DNA of 64,000 nucleotides. Source: Sphagnum magellanicum. Its lineage: Eukaryota > Streptophyta > Sphagnopsida > Sphagnales > Sphagnaceae. The notes under the pieces are model-generated. The model was given only the letters and a program-made list of their open reading frames with translations, ran no database searches and was not told the DNA's origin. The stretch lies in contig CM038923.1 in the NCBI GenBank assembly GCA_021904315.1, positions 3,348,001-3,412,000 of the forward strand, read 5' to 3'. Below are positions 47,501 to 60,399 of the stretch, in pieces. Within the stretch, counting starts at the first letter, position 1; each line of letters opens with the position of its first letter. The translations under genes were made by a program, and so were the position numbers.

Positions 47501-48790
47501 CTATACATGCACATTATGCCAGGAATAGTAGACTAGCTACACACCGAGCTATAAATACTTGGGAAAGGAAGATTTTCATAAAGAGGAAAAGGTCAGCAAA
47601 ATACACTTTGGCTAGCTAAGCTCAAGCTTTATTAGATTCATAATATATGATACTGAAAGACAACCCTGAGCCTTATAAAGCAGGAACAGTACCACTAACA
47701 TTTCCTCAACACCAGTTTCACCTGTAACCATTTCAACCATGTTCTGTTAGATGCTATTGTCAGATAGCAGCAAGGAGACCATCCAACAACCAAGAATAAC
47801 ATACATAAAGATATTAACATCTTAATGTGAAAAGAATAGAATGTCAAATCCAACCAGTAGGTGAACAAACTTCTCTTGCAAATCAAATCAAACCAGAACA
47901 ACAAATGGCAGAAAATGAAATTTCTCATGAACCTCCTAACCAATTTCATCTTCATCTTCAAATTCTCCACTTCCACCCCATTGTCCTCTTTAATCACAGC
48001 AACTATTTCATCCATGTTTCCACCATTTTGCAGACCATTGTTGGGTCCTTTTACGAAGGAAAAAACAGAAGATCATAATAAGGTTAATTGATATGTATTA
48101 CTTTGCTTAACAAGACAGAAATTAGATGAAACAACATAGGATTCCATAAGCCACTCTAGAAGTTCATAACCAATCTTAAATAAATTTTTAGTTCAAGAGG
48201 GTAGTTCAAAATGCAAGCTTGCTGTCAAGCTTTACCCTAGTTTACTTACCATGACCAGTGCTGCCAGAATGGTTAATTTTCTTCTCTTCACTTTGTAAAC
48301 ACCTGCCATGCCCAAAACCAATTCTTATGATAATCACCTTGGCCCCCCCACTAAGAAATTGATGAACACATACAGCGCATGTTGAACACTGTCCACAACA
48401 ACAAACTGAGGCACTTGTTGGATATTCAAACAGAAGCAATTTGACAAACACAAATCTAAAGACTACACTCCCACATCAAAAGCTTCCTCCAAAGTTCAAT
48501 CCTACCATTCTTAGAAGTTTAGCACAATGAATAACAATAGCCAATCAATGACATTGATGCATTTCATAAATGGGCACAATACATCTCAGGCCACACAAGC
48601 TATAAATAATCTACCTTATCTCATCCCTGATTCTAATAATTGTCTATTAGCCAATGATTGCAATATTGTTTCTTCAACATCCGCTTGAAGAATGTAAGTT
48701 GGGATTGAACCCTTACACCTATGAGCAGTCATCAACATCAGAAACTTTGCACACAATAGTAAATGAGAATAATAATATGCACTTGGAGAT

Positions 48791-49895
48791 CACTATAAGA
48801 AATCATGGTTTTTCAAAATGTTCAACTTGATTGAAGTGTTCACAGTGACTAAAAGGATGTTCAAATTGACTAAAGGCATGGGGCATGAAAGACACATGAT
48901 TCTTTTGGTTAGTTTTTCACTAAAGTGACCATTTTGACCAAGTGTTAAATTATACATTTAATCAAAAAGACAAATTTTCAAAATGGTTCATCAAGATGTC
49001 CATGGCCTAATCAAATTGGCCATATTAAATGGCCATGCTTAATCAAATTGACCATATTAATTTGCTTAGCTAGTTTATTTTCTATACTTACTAAGCTACC
49101 TACCTACCTATTTACCTACCATCTACCTACCTATGTCCTACTTGCCTATTACTATCTACCTACTATTTACCAAAATTACATATTTATTTACCTACCTACC
49201 TATATTATGTTTATCTACCTACCTACCTAATATTTACCTACATACTTACTTATAATTTACATAAGTCGGTATGAACATTTAAAAACATAAGTAGGTAGGC
49301 ATGTGTACCTACCTATCTACCTAGTTAGATACCTACTAACCTACTTATGAAAAAAATTAAAGTTCAAATGTTGTTATACACATTGACAAAAAAATTCATG
49401 AAAGTTCAAGGATACATGTTAAATCCATTTGGTATCATATTGTTTTACAAAGTGGTGGGGTGGTTTGATGGCCAAAACATTGATGTGGAACTGAGGAGAC
49501 CAAGGTTTAATTCCCTTTACCAACATATATTATGTGGAGTATGTATATTTGTATATATACTTTGTACATGTGTGTAAATGTATAATACATAGGTGGATTG
49601 TGAATAAATAAGTAGGAAGCCATGGTGGGTAAGTAATGGGTGGGTGGGTAGGTAGGTACTTATTATTTATTTATTATTTACATTTTTATATTACAAATTG
49701 AGCTATTTTTTTAATTAATTTTTTTGGATTGCCTAAACTTTTGTCTAATCTTACTAGTCAAAAAAACCATGAATCAAGTTGGATGTGTTCAAATCGACTT
49801 GTTTAGTATGACTAAATGGTCAAATTGACCAAATGTCAAAATGATTAGTTTTTTGTTTAGTTTTCCAATCAAATAAATTGTGATTTCTTGTAATG
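48791..49895. mobile_element. Non-autonomous CACTA (En/Spm) element
   Basis: Starts CACTATAAGAAATCATGG and ends (read inward) CATTACAAGAAATCACAA, close to the canonical CACTACAAGAAA terminus. GAT is duplicated on both sides (48,788-48,790 and 49,896-49,898), the 3-bp duplication expected of CACTA transposons. Subterminal DNA on both sides carries short motifs such as 'tcaaattgac' and 'gaccat' in repeated, partly inverted arrangement, as for transposase binding sites. The interior has a CTAC(C/T) array on the left and GGTA array on the right. No transposase ORF; length 1,105 bp. Confidence 0.85.
49090..49330 (+). repeat. CTAC-type tetranucleotide array inside the CACTA element
   Basis: Runs of 'ctacctacctac' with 'atttac' interruptions fill 49,095-49,245, with further short runs to 49,330. 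The complementary 'ggtaggtaggta' run at about 49,641-49,660 can pair with it, so the element's interior can fold back. Confidence 0.7.
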
Positions 49896-50124
49896 GATAT
49901 ATTTAGCAGAACATAGGTTTTGGAAATTCTATTCACCTATGATACCAAATTCCGCATAGTAACCAATCCCTTGCATCCAAATTATTGCTCCACCCATCCA
50001 TAAAGTCTTCTTGGCAAGTGACTAGAAATTTGTCACACAAAATTAGGAAAAATTATTCACCATTAGTAAGATCATTAGCCACAACAACAAAGTTGTCTCC
50101 TTGAGCAATAATATTTGCTAATGA

Positions 50125-51320
50125 CTAACCATCACCTCCCCAAATCAATTGGAAGTTGTTATCATCTAGCATAGATCTAGCTACAGATCTTTCAGTGGGT
50201 ATTAGCTTGATTGTCTTGCAAGGCTTCACATGTGACCTAAAATCACAATCATCTTCATCACTCCAATCAACACAAGTGGGATAGAAACAATTCAATTCAC
50301 AAATTAGTAGCAACTTAGGGTCAAGGTGGTCCAAAGAGGATATGGAGTACATCTTACGAAAATTGTCCATTATTGCACATCCAAAAGTTTGGCTCCTATC
50401 TACATCATATAATTCCACATTCCAAAAGATGCAAGACATAATTTGACACACATTAGATGGACCAATGTACTTCTTTGCAAATGTTGAACATAGGAATTCA
50501 ACAGCATCTGCAACATTTTGAAATGGGGCCACATTTAATCTCAACTACTCCTTCCTCAACTTTCTTTTTGCTATTGCCCCTACTCCATCATGTTCTCCTT
50601 TACCGTGTCAAGAGCCAAAGAAATCCCATAACATGCGACAACTTGTAGGGTTATTAGGATCAGTAATTTTTCTAGGGTATTGTGCAACATGGTACCAACA
50701 ACATGAAGACTTGAATTGGCCAAAACAACTATCACTCCACACCCAATGCTAAGATGGATGAACACCTAGGTCTTGCAAATGTTTCCAATGTAATTCAAAT
50801 GCATGTTGAACAAAAAAGGTATCATGTTCCTTATCGTGAAAGACATAGTAATGGTACTCCTTGATAATTCCTTTGCTTTCAAAGTCAAAAGGATCACAAT
50901 TAAGGTTGTGGTGGTAAGTGAAATCCACAAAAATTGTTATCTAAAATTTACACCAATGCATTTCTTGGATTTCATTTTGACCTTTGAATGAATAATTCTT
51001 TACAAAATCAATGACAAACATGACCACATCTTTAGGAAAAGTCAAAAGACATTATTAAACTTTTTATCCAGCCACTTTGACACAAAGTCATGAACTATAA
51101 AATGGGCTAGCTTGGGTTTCAAATAGGTAACAAAATTAAATGAAAAAGTTTCAAAACACTCAAGTCTTGTGACCTTCTTCTTTTCACCCCTAGTTAACCC
51201 TACTAACACCTTTCGAAAACACCTCCATTGCATTAATTGCCCATTCCCAGAAATCTCATGTGGACAAAGCTTTAGACTTTTGACACCATAATCTTTGCAA
51301 TTACCACGAATATAATCCAA
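50125..51320 (-). pseudogene. Remnant of an unnamed transposase-like family (SDG-QFKS / HGKG-DG)
   Basis: The minus strand reads in family order: VKSLKLCPHEISGNGQLMQW and VLVGLTRGEKKKVTRL then KLAHFIVHDFVSKWLDKKFN (51,320-51,050); QNNFCGFHLPPQP-type linker frames; WKHLQDLGVHPS (50,795); HWVWSDSCFGQFKSSCCWYH (50,740); MLWDFFGS, stop, HGKGEHDGVGAIAKRKL (50,600); then FQNVADAVEFLCSTFAKKY, RKMYSISSLDHLDPKLLLI and CFYPTC (50,530-50,260). I know this arrangement (W-SDG-x3-QFKS ... FFGS-x-HGKG-x2-DG ... Cys-rich tail) from uncharacterised proteins of plants and animals. The spacing of Asp residues and the multicopy habit suggest a transposase, but that is inference. Several stops: not functional. 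Confidence 0.6.
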
Positions 51321-51479
51321 TTTAAACCATTCCTCTAAGGGACCTTTTGGATAGAATGTTGACTACCAAAAGGATGTCACACCTTCAAAAGTTAAAGTAC
51401 ATTATCAATTCAAGAAATGGACCTTTTTACTAAGTCAACTCCTTAACACTTCTAAAAAAGAGAAAGACTACATTAGGAT

Positions 51480-51830
51480 AGGGACTAGAGTCCATGAAAG
51501 CATTTAGAAGAACTTCAATCCTTATTGTTAGTTATTGTTATATGCCACTACTCCTTAAAGGAGTACTCAAACTCCTTCAAAGGAATACTTCACCTCAAAA
51601 AAGGAATGAAAGTCCTTCAAAGGAATAGTGGGAATCCTCAAATAAGGAGTCATTACTCTTTGGGGGAGTAGTCTTATTCCTTAAAAATTAGTTGTAGTCC
51701 TTAAACTAGGAGAGACTACTATTTAGACAAGTAATCTTACTCCAAAGAAAACAATGTGATTTTCAAACAAGGATTAGATGGACTTTTACACCTCAAGGAA
51801 TGATTGATCATGTGTACTCCTCTCCAAGGG
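51480..51830. repeat. AGTCCTT/AAGGAGT cluster
   Basis: More than a dozen short direct and inverted copies of agtcctt, aaggagt and actcctt occur in 350 bp, giving many potential small hairpins ('actccttaaaggagt' at 51,551 is a perfect palindrome). Class unknown. It separates the two blocks of the transposase-like remnant. Confidence 0.45.
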
Positions 51831-52586
51831 AAAGACAAGGATACATGAAGTACTATTAGACCTAATCAAAATCTAGACACAAGTGTACACTTTTGCCAAA
51901 CAGTCTAGTGTACACTCCTTTGAACAAAACTAGATCCATAAATTACAAAAAGGATTGAATCATGTGCACAACTTAGATAGAAGATATCTAAATTTGAAAA
52001 AACCTACAATGCACTCTTGAGTTAAGAAGCTTCGATTTGAAACTTCTCTAACCTAATTCAACTTGAGAGTTGTGATCCAAAAATAATGGCAAGCTTTTGC
52101 TATGTTATGACAAGCTAATGAAACTTTGCAAAAAAAATAGGTAGACAACTTTTTGTTACTGATATCAAAAATTGGAGTTACAAATTTTACTCAAAAGAAG
52201 AAATTTATAGAGTTGCAAACTTGCAAGAAAAGTGCAGATCTACTAACTTGAGAAAAAATTCACAAAGCTACAAACTTGAAAAGAGAATTCCAAAACTACA
52301 AACTTAATTAAAAAAATTACAGAGTTGCAAATTTTTGGTTGTATCTCACTTGGGATTCTTGCAAATAGTGTTGAGAGTGTGAAATGAAGCTTTTAACCCT
52401 AGTATGAAGTCAAACAATATCCTTCTTATTGGGTGAAACTGTAGTTTGTAAAGTCCACCAAGACTCCACAATAACTCTCACATTCTTTGTCAAAGAATCA
52501 AATTTGTGCAAACATTCTTCATGACCCCAAAGTGGCATATTCAAACTTAACATTCGCACCTTCCTCTTCATGGATTTGTATAAAAA

Positions 52587-53128
52587 TCATCTATCCATTC
52601 CTAAAACCTTTGCTACCACCCTTCCATTTAAGGTATTCGTAGATGTGGCCATACTATAAACTGTTTGATACATATGCACTTCATCCCTCTTATAAGCTCC
52701 CACTCTATGACTTAAGGAATTTGACAGATTTTGTATGATGTTACTTTTTTTTGAAACTTTTGCAACACTACCAAACCCTTCTGGCATAAGAACTCACAAC
52801 TCTAATGTTTGAAAGACTTTAAACCAAGTCTTATGTTGCCAACTTAAATCTCAAACCTTGAAAACACCGATCGCATGGGATGTAATCTTCTTGGCATTGT
52901 AAAAGGTTTGGCGTTCATTACTATCACAAACATTGGAAGTGGCAACGACTTGTGATAACAAAGCTTGAGAAATAGCTTCGTGTTCATATTTCTAATGTCA
53001 ACATGTTTGTTGACAAATTTGCCAAGTTTGCCTTCTCTTTTCCATAGCTTGTTGATCACAATCAAAGCTAATGTTTGTGAGTTCTTATTATGTAAGCTCC
53101 ATACTATCTCCACACAAACAACAAACAA
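52587..53128 (-). pseudogene. Possible N-terminal part of the transposase-like remnant
   Basis: Minus-strand frames with protein-like composition: EAISQALLSQVVATSNVCD then ERQTFYNAKKITSHAIG (about 52,985-52,865) and LSNSLSHRVGAYKRDEVHMY (52,715-52,655). Their orientation and position upstream of the block at 51.3 kb would fit the N-terminal, Cys/His-containing part of the same protein, with an insertion between. I cannot confirm the match. Confidence 0.3.
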
Positions 53129-55876
53129 ATAAAGTTAGGTGATAAAAAACATATGCAAAGCTCTTGAAAACCTTAAAACCAAAGAAATCAAAATTTCTCG
53201 AGAGAATTGAAAACATGTTACTGTAACATAATTTGGTTAAAGAAATCAAACTTGCAAAGCTCCGTGTGGTGTGTAACCATGATTAAACAACAATTACAAG
53301 ATTGTTGACATAGATCTTCACACCCACAACAATTCAAAGGTCAGTAAATTATTCTTTACAAGCAATTATCAACAAGGTATAAAACAAGAATGTGGATGCA
53401 AACCTAGTTGTGTGCAACATGAATGCAACCCAAATATTAGTTTTTGGACATCCGAATGCCAGCAACAATGTAGTTTGACCAATATTCCTTGCACATTCAA
53501 GTGTTAGCAAACATGTAGTTTGGTTAATATTCCTTGCACGTTTAAGTGTTAGCAAACATCAAACCTTGTCATTGCACAAATGTGCAATAGACCCAACTAT
53601 TCTACACAACACACACTCACACAATCAAACACTTGGCATGTACAGTGAAAAAAATTTATTGCCCCACCCATGAAGTGAGTATTTGATTTTGAAAAAATGT
53701 GTTTTATATTTTTATTTGTAGATTTGTCATTTTTTTTTTCAAATGTACAATCAGATTTTCACCAATATCATAAGGATTCCTAAGAAAAAAACAAATTCCT
53801 TTATCGAAAATAGTGACAACATGACATTTATTTTGGACTCCTTATGGGTTTGGACCCAGATGGCAATAAATTTTAGTTTGCAAACAAGAACAAGCTACTG
53901 GAAACCTCATGGCCACCACCTGTGGATAGACTTCTTGGTTGTCATAGCCTTGCAAACAATACAAGAAAAGAACACAAGTAAACAAACTAACCCACTATTA
54001 CAGTAAACCCTTGCATATCAATATGTTTCAAATGTGGTACCACTACGAGGCCATGAATTTTCAAAACAATTTATTTGAAAACTAACTACAGTTTATTGCA
54101 ATTTGCATTTACAGTAGTGGAAAGTTCAAGGATATAATAATATTATAGATTTATACAAAGCTTTCCACCTATCAAGGTTTGTGCATAAATCATTAAAATT
54201 TTCCCTGATTAAAAATTAAATAAGCCTTAGTTAAATTCTTGGATATTGATTAGGGGTTTAACTTGGGTTGAAATTGGTTTTTATGGGACATTATTATTTA
54301 GGAAAGCGTGTCGTATTTTTGCATCCTTTTCTGGACTAGATGGGTTGCAAAATTTTGTGCCCAAAATGAATCAAACGATGAGATTACATTTGGATCAATT
54401 TTGGGAAAGCAAGGAGGAAGTCATGGGTGTGGAGGCCATCAAGCAATTCACATTTTCTTTAGTGTCAAATCTATTTTTGAGTATCAAAGATGGGCTAGAA
54501 TTTGATTATATGCCACATGATATTGAATTGTATCTTGAAAGATTAATGCAATTACCCTTTAATTTTCCAAGGACTAATTACCACAAGGCTAGGTTTGCTT
54601 GAAAAAGCCTTTTGCAAACATTGGGCACAAGCATATCTTGGAGCCGAAAAATAAAAGATCAAAACTTTTCCAGGTCTTGAAAAATAATTTTTTTGATGTT
54701 GAAACGGGTTGGAGAAGAAAGTAGAAAAAATTATTAATTGTACAATATTTTTGCTATAACCATTGGAACCTAATTGTCTATAGATGGCAATTTTAGAAAT
54801 TAATGAATTTTCAAGGAAGCCAATACAAGACCATTTAAAAATTCCCCTAGAGGTTTATGGTTGCCTTGATGCAAATTTGTCATGCAATTTTTTGATTACC
54901 CATTTGTGTACTAATATGGTAAATTTTGTAGGTTATCAAAGGAGGCCAAGATTGTTGGCACCATGACCTTTTATAATTATTGATAAACACATTTGACAAT
55001 CAAGGGGACCTAGTCATAGATGATGAAATTAAGGACAATATTGTTTTGTTTTTGTTTGTTGGCAATGACATTAACAATATCATCCTTGTGACTATCCTAA
55101 AATATCTATCTCTAAATCCACATTGTTTACATGAAGTTGTCAAAGGAAATATAATTTATGACATTACAAATTTTATCTTCCACAATTTATGCTACAAGTA
55201 TATATATTTTAAAATTGCATTTAAGCTTTGGAAATGATAAAATTTCAAATGTCCAAGAAATTTGTCTTTTGCAAGTCTTTTAGCATTCGAACATTATTTG
55301 TGTTTTCCAAATGGCTCACATGTTTGGTTTTTTTTTTACTAGAGCAAGAAGAGACCGCACAAGTAAAGGCCAGGGCACCATTAAATTGGGAGGACACATG
55401 AAAAAGGAAGTATACATGGTGGGTGATCCAAGAGACTTTGCAACTACAACCCCCCTTATATAACAACATTTTGTGAATCTTTCAAAGATTTATTTTTTTT
55501 TGGGCACAAATGGAAAGAATTCATTACAAAAAGAAACAAAAACAATAAACCCCCAAAACGAAAGGAATGCCATAACACATTTGGAACCTTAATTGATGAA
55601 GCCCCTTTGGGGCCCATCATAACACCGCCTAACAAAGGTATCAACCCTAACACAAATAACTTGGTGCCTACCCTAGCTCTTATCAAACTTTTCAAGAAGA
55701 TTTTCTTTTGCCCTAGGGGTTTTTTTTAATTAGCCTCATACATCTATTCCAAGCAGCCCTACCATAATCAAATAGGGCATCCCAAATAACTTTGTGGATT
55801 TTACCAACATTCCATTTTTCATTGTTGAAAACCAAATCATTATGTTTAATCCACAAAGTCTAGAATGTGATACCTC

Positions 55877-57626
55877 TTAACAAGGACCATATGTTTTCCA
55901 CATGCTGCACTTGCCTTGGACTTTTGGCAACAAAAACACATTATTTCCAATGTAGGGGGGCAACCACCCGTGATGGCTTGTTATCGTAGGCAAACTCATC
56001 CACAATGTCTTGTGTGTATTCTTAAGCCCATTATGTATGGCAACAATCCCAAAATCTATGTAGCATGAATTCTCCTTCATTATTGCACAATGGGCAAGTT
56101 TGATTAATTGAATAGTTCACCTTAGCTTTCCAAGTGTTAACTGCAATTGCCTTATTCCATGAAGCCCATATGAAGCCCACCTTTTTCCTACTTTACGTCT
56201 TGCACCAAATGTTCATCCATCTTAGTTTGAAAGTAAAAAGAAGTACCCTTGCCCACCTCTTTTCCACCACAATAATTTTTGGTATAAAATTTTTCAACAT
56301 TTTCCTCCCTAGTGCAATTGTGAAAGAGAACAAAGGTTCCCCACCTTTCCATGAAAAGGCATTAAGGTCAAGTTTTAATGTGTTTATCTTACAAGAACAT
56401 ACTAGATAATGAACCTTTTTAGGGCCTCTCGATAACTTTGATATTCTTACCCTGATACTCCACCTTCCCAATAGTGGTTGTTCACTCCTTTTGACACTTT
56501 AGGTGCAAATTCTTTAAGGTGTACCAAAATCTTGTCACAACATCACCCTTTTTTTATCTTTTTTACCTAGTCCTTTTTTACCATCTAAAAACAAATTTAT
56601 GGATTATTATGATGGAATCTAAAATTGCAATAGTTTAAAATATAGTCCTTTTAAATTTTTTGACAACTTTTGATTGATTATTTTTATAGGGATCAAAATA
56701 TAGGGTAAAAAAGGATTGCAGTAAGGACTATGCCTTTTTCATCCTGTGTGGTACACTTTAAAAGATTTTCACCTCTCCATCATTAATGAAATTCAAGGTC
56801 CTTGACTAGGAGCCCACAATATATAACTTGATGTTTTGCAAGATGTAGAGATGTTGAACATTGTTGTTGCATTCAAGTTTAAAGGTAAATGAAGCATGAC
56901 AAACCATAGACAAGAACATTTTTTTTTTTTTAGCAAACCAATCTCCTTTTTTGCAATGGTTGTCTCCTTCTCTCAATAAACCTCCCCATGCTTCTTCTAG
57001 CTTGGTGATGATTCTCTCATATCCCAACTCCTCTTCGAGGGATAACATAATTTTTTTGCCCATTTCCTCTTTGGATGCAAATATTCCTACAAAAGCCACC
57101 CACACATCAGACATTGAAACCCATCCCAACCCATGGAACTCGGTTGTTTTGCTCTTCAAGAAGCCAACATGCCAAGGGTGGATGATCATGTTCCACCAAA
57201 AGTTTGATGCTAAAATTTTGTTAACGCTTTTTGGATTATTGAATCTCAATTCTTTCACCATCTTAATCCAAGTTCTACCCACCCTATTCCATAAAATAAA
57301 CCCAATGACCCTCTTATGGTCAACCTGCATACACCATTCCAAGTTAGGGCTCCATCCCCCCCCCTATGTGGCTGATATTGTCTTAACCAAAACTGAAGAA
57401 ACTCCTACAAATTAAAGCTTCCAGGCTCTAAAGCATGCACCACCCATTTAGACAAAAATGCCTTAGTTGCTTCTATTCGATCAACCAAACTTAAACCCCC
57501 ATCTTTCTTTTTCCCACAACATTGGCCCCATGCAATTTGACACCTACAATTATGATTCGATCCTACCCAAAAATAGTTCTTGGTGGTCAATTCTAAGGAT
57601 TCCCTTTTTGGTCCCTCCCTAAACAC
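55877..57626 (-). pseudogene. LINE ORF2 C-terminal region (zf-RVT type)
   Basis: Minus-strand pieces include CGKKKDGGLSLVDRIEATKA with FLSKWVVHAL (57,540-57,440), typical of the 'KKKGGLG-x-R-D' segment after plant L1 reverse transcriptase. A Trp-rich segment follows (GLGWVSMSDVWVAFVG). Beyond it are pieces of a Cys/Trp motif region near 56,080-55,800 (for example a 'NDLVFNNEKW'-like frame). Frameshifts separate them. Confidence 0.7.
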
Positions 57627-57842
57627 TCACAAAGTACCCTAAGGAGGAAAGAAGAATGTTATTGACAATCACTTTCCTCCTAGCAAAGGACAATTTTGTT
57701 GAAGCCCAATAGTTTAACTTATGTTGAACCTTTTCTAACAAAAAATTATCTACATCTATTGAACCTAGGGAAAACCCAAAAGACATACTAAGTAGCTTAA
57801 AGATGGCCTTGGATGAAGCCCATGTCCATCTAAACTCTCTAT

Positions 57843-58811
57843 CTAGGTTGGTCTAATTTCTTTTCTACCCCCAATCCAAAAGGTTATAGAGTTAACATGG
57901 TTAATTTGGAGGCCAAATGTGATGCTAAAGAGGTCAAGTAGTTGTGCTAACCAGATCATGCCTTCTTGAGATGCTTTCAAAGTGAAACTAATATCATCCG
58001 CGTATCGGGCAATTATTTGCCTCTTATTTGACATGGGTAAACGAATGCCCTTGATTTTACCAAGTCTTTGTTCCTCATAGATTTTAACATTAAGGGCCTC
58101 TCCCATTACTAAGAATAGGTAGGGAGCAAGTGGGCATCCTTGCTACATGCCCCTCTTAGTCACCAAAGCCTTGGAAGCTTTTCCATTCACTACTATGTTT
58201 GCAATTAGCCCCCTAGGAAAGCACTTTTGTCATCTTGAGAAACTCAGATGGAATCCCAAGCTTGTTTGTATAGTCAAATAAAAAACTCCAATTTATTTTG
58301 TCATAAGCCTTGGAGAAATCCAATTTAAGGAAATCTAAAGGTTGTTTAGATTTTTCAGCCGATGCAATGGTCTCATGAGTTAACAAAATGTTGTTCAAGA
58401 TAAATCTAAAGGGAAAGAATGTTGATTGATCCTGATCGATGGCTTCCATTAGCATTGGTTGCATCTACATTTGGAGTGCCTTCGCAAAAATCTTGTTTGT
58501 AACATAACATTGAACAGTGTGATGGGCCTCCAATTAAAGAGTTGTTTTTTCTCTCCCCCTTTATGCAAGAGTGTTATCAACCCTCTCATAACCTTAGGAG
58601 GGAAAGCACCGTTCATGATAAAGTTTTTGATCATCTTTGTATATTTTTTATTTATGACTGGCCACATAAAAAGGAAAAATTCCATTATTACCCCATCAGG
58701 CCTAAGGGCTTTGCCTTTACCATAGCCTCCAGAGTGGACCATAACCGCTCCTCTGTTATGGGTGCAGCCAGCTTCCTTTTCATCAACACTGGAATTTGGT
58801 CTTTCATGCAA
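57843..58811 (-). pseudogene. LINE reverse transcriptase
   Basis: Recognisable RT blocks on the minus strand: KALRPDGVIMEFFLFMWPVI (58,720), NWRPITLFNVMLQ (58,530), DQDQSTFFPFRFILNNIL (58,440), LDFLKLDFSKAYDKINWSFL (58,340) and IARYADDISFTLKASQEG (58,015). The catalytic YADD box is intact and LDFSKAYD carries the first catalytic Asp. At least two frame changes (near 58,455 and 58,150) break the ORF. It copies LINE RNA at the nicked target in active relatives. Confidence 0.88.
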
Positions 58812-59309
58812 CTCAAAAAAACTTCCATGGCTTCTTTGTTGTTATCTTTAAGAGTTCGCCTTATATATAGTCTAGCATAAAATTCTCTGCACTGTTCACC
58901 TATTTCAATAGTTGAATAGATGTTCTAGCCTTGGTCATCTTCCAATTCTATGATTCGTGAACGAAGCCCACATTTTTCAAATGTAGCAAATAATTCTTTA
59001 GTGGCTTCATGGCCTTTTTCTAGCATTTTCCCCTTGACCTCCTATTGAGGTCATAAATTTTCTTTTCCTCAAACTCCTTTAATTGATCTAATGTTTTATC
59101 CATTGTTACTTTATTTTCCTCACTGTTTGGGTCTGCCTACAATTCTCCTTATGCAACATCAAGCTAAGATTTCACTAAATTCTCCAACATCCTCACTTCG
59201 AACACCACTTCCTCTTATAGAACATTTTATAGTACCCCATTGTTTTGCATATTTTGGAAAGGAAAGGCAAAATTTCCTTCAGCCCATTCCAAAGTTTAGT
59301 CATTTTGGC

Positions 59310-60129
59310 TGACGCGCTCCCAAGTCCCTACTTAGTCCCAAGTTGGGACTAAGTTACTCAAGTTGTGGAATTGTGGAGGACTCAGGGCACGCTTCCAGCT
59401 CTTAGCACTAAAAGGGGTAGAGGGGCATGCTAAAGCTCCGAGATTAGACTAAGAAGAGGGACAAGCTATTCACTTACTCGAACTTGCATCAAACCAACCA
59501 ACAAGTTGGTTAGTTCACATTCTAGAGCACCCTTGGTGCTAGGACAAGCCATGGGCAACTCTGGACTCACTTGACTCACCACGGCCCAGACTCAGGGGAA
59601 GCCACCACCTTCCCTCATATAGTATTCTCTGTGACACTCCGCCACATTTGCATCCGAATGGCACTTTTTCCCGGGACTCCCAAAGTGGAGTCCTGAAACT
59701 GTCCCGGTTTGGACTCTCGGGACTTTGGGCGTTCATAACTTCTCGCTCCAACCTCTGATTGGGACAAGGTCTGAAGCAAATTTGTAGCTCTCTTTGATGA
59801 CTTTTCAATGGTGCATTGCAATCCACCTGCACACACCGGGATCAGGTCGATTCCCGACTTTTAGTGGTCGGGAGTCAAACTACCAGTTTGATTCTTGGCC
59901 CTTCTTTCGACCATAACTTGTGCTTTAGATGTCCAAATGGCTCATGTGAGGACATTTTGGACATCTACACTTCAAGAACTTTCCAACGATATAAAGAAAG
60001 CCTTTATGCGAGGTGTTTTGACCCCTACAATCACGTTCTGAGTTTCCAGGAGTCCCGGAGGACTCCCAAGTCCCATTTTCGGGAGTGTGAATGGCGACCT
60101 CACATTTCCCTCAAAGTGGGGTTGCGACA
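59310..60129. mobile_element. Solo LTR 1 inside the LINE
   Basis: 820 bp starting TGACGC and ending GCGACA, i.e. TG...CA, flanked by TTGGC on both sides (59,305-59,309 and 60,130-60,134). A near-identical element lies at 62,004-62,806. Inside are many 'gggactccc'/'gggagtc' motifs. No internal retrotransposon domain or second LTR is adjacent, so it is a solo LTR left by recombination. Confidence 0.85.
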
Positions 60130-60399
60130 TTGGCAATGGCCACTAGATTATTCAAATGCTTCTTGTTCATATGAAAAATGTTTCTTCTAACACTGTTTGG
60201 TTCCCCCATCCTACAACAAAAGAAAATTAGGGAATGATTTAACACCCCATAATCCGCCTTGATTTCATAACTCATGATGGACCCATCTCGCCATGCTCCC
60301 ATGCCTTTAGGTGCATAGAGTCTATCTAACCTTGCCAAACCCTAATCCCGTCTCAATCAATGGATGGTTTCTAATTTGCAACTTTCTTGGTTTTAAAAG

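Noticed and set aside
49048-49230. Tyr/Pro-rich repeat protein
   Set aside because: Translation of the CTAC array inside the CACTA element; no reason to think it is expressed.
57405-58880. Plus-strand frames opposite the LINE
   Set aside because: Shadows of the minus-strand LINE ORF2, which has a recognisable RT with YADD.
59539-60190. Open frames within the solo LTRs
   Set aside because: Both solo LTRs have open frames of similar size by virtue of GC-richer sequence; no gag or pol similarity.
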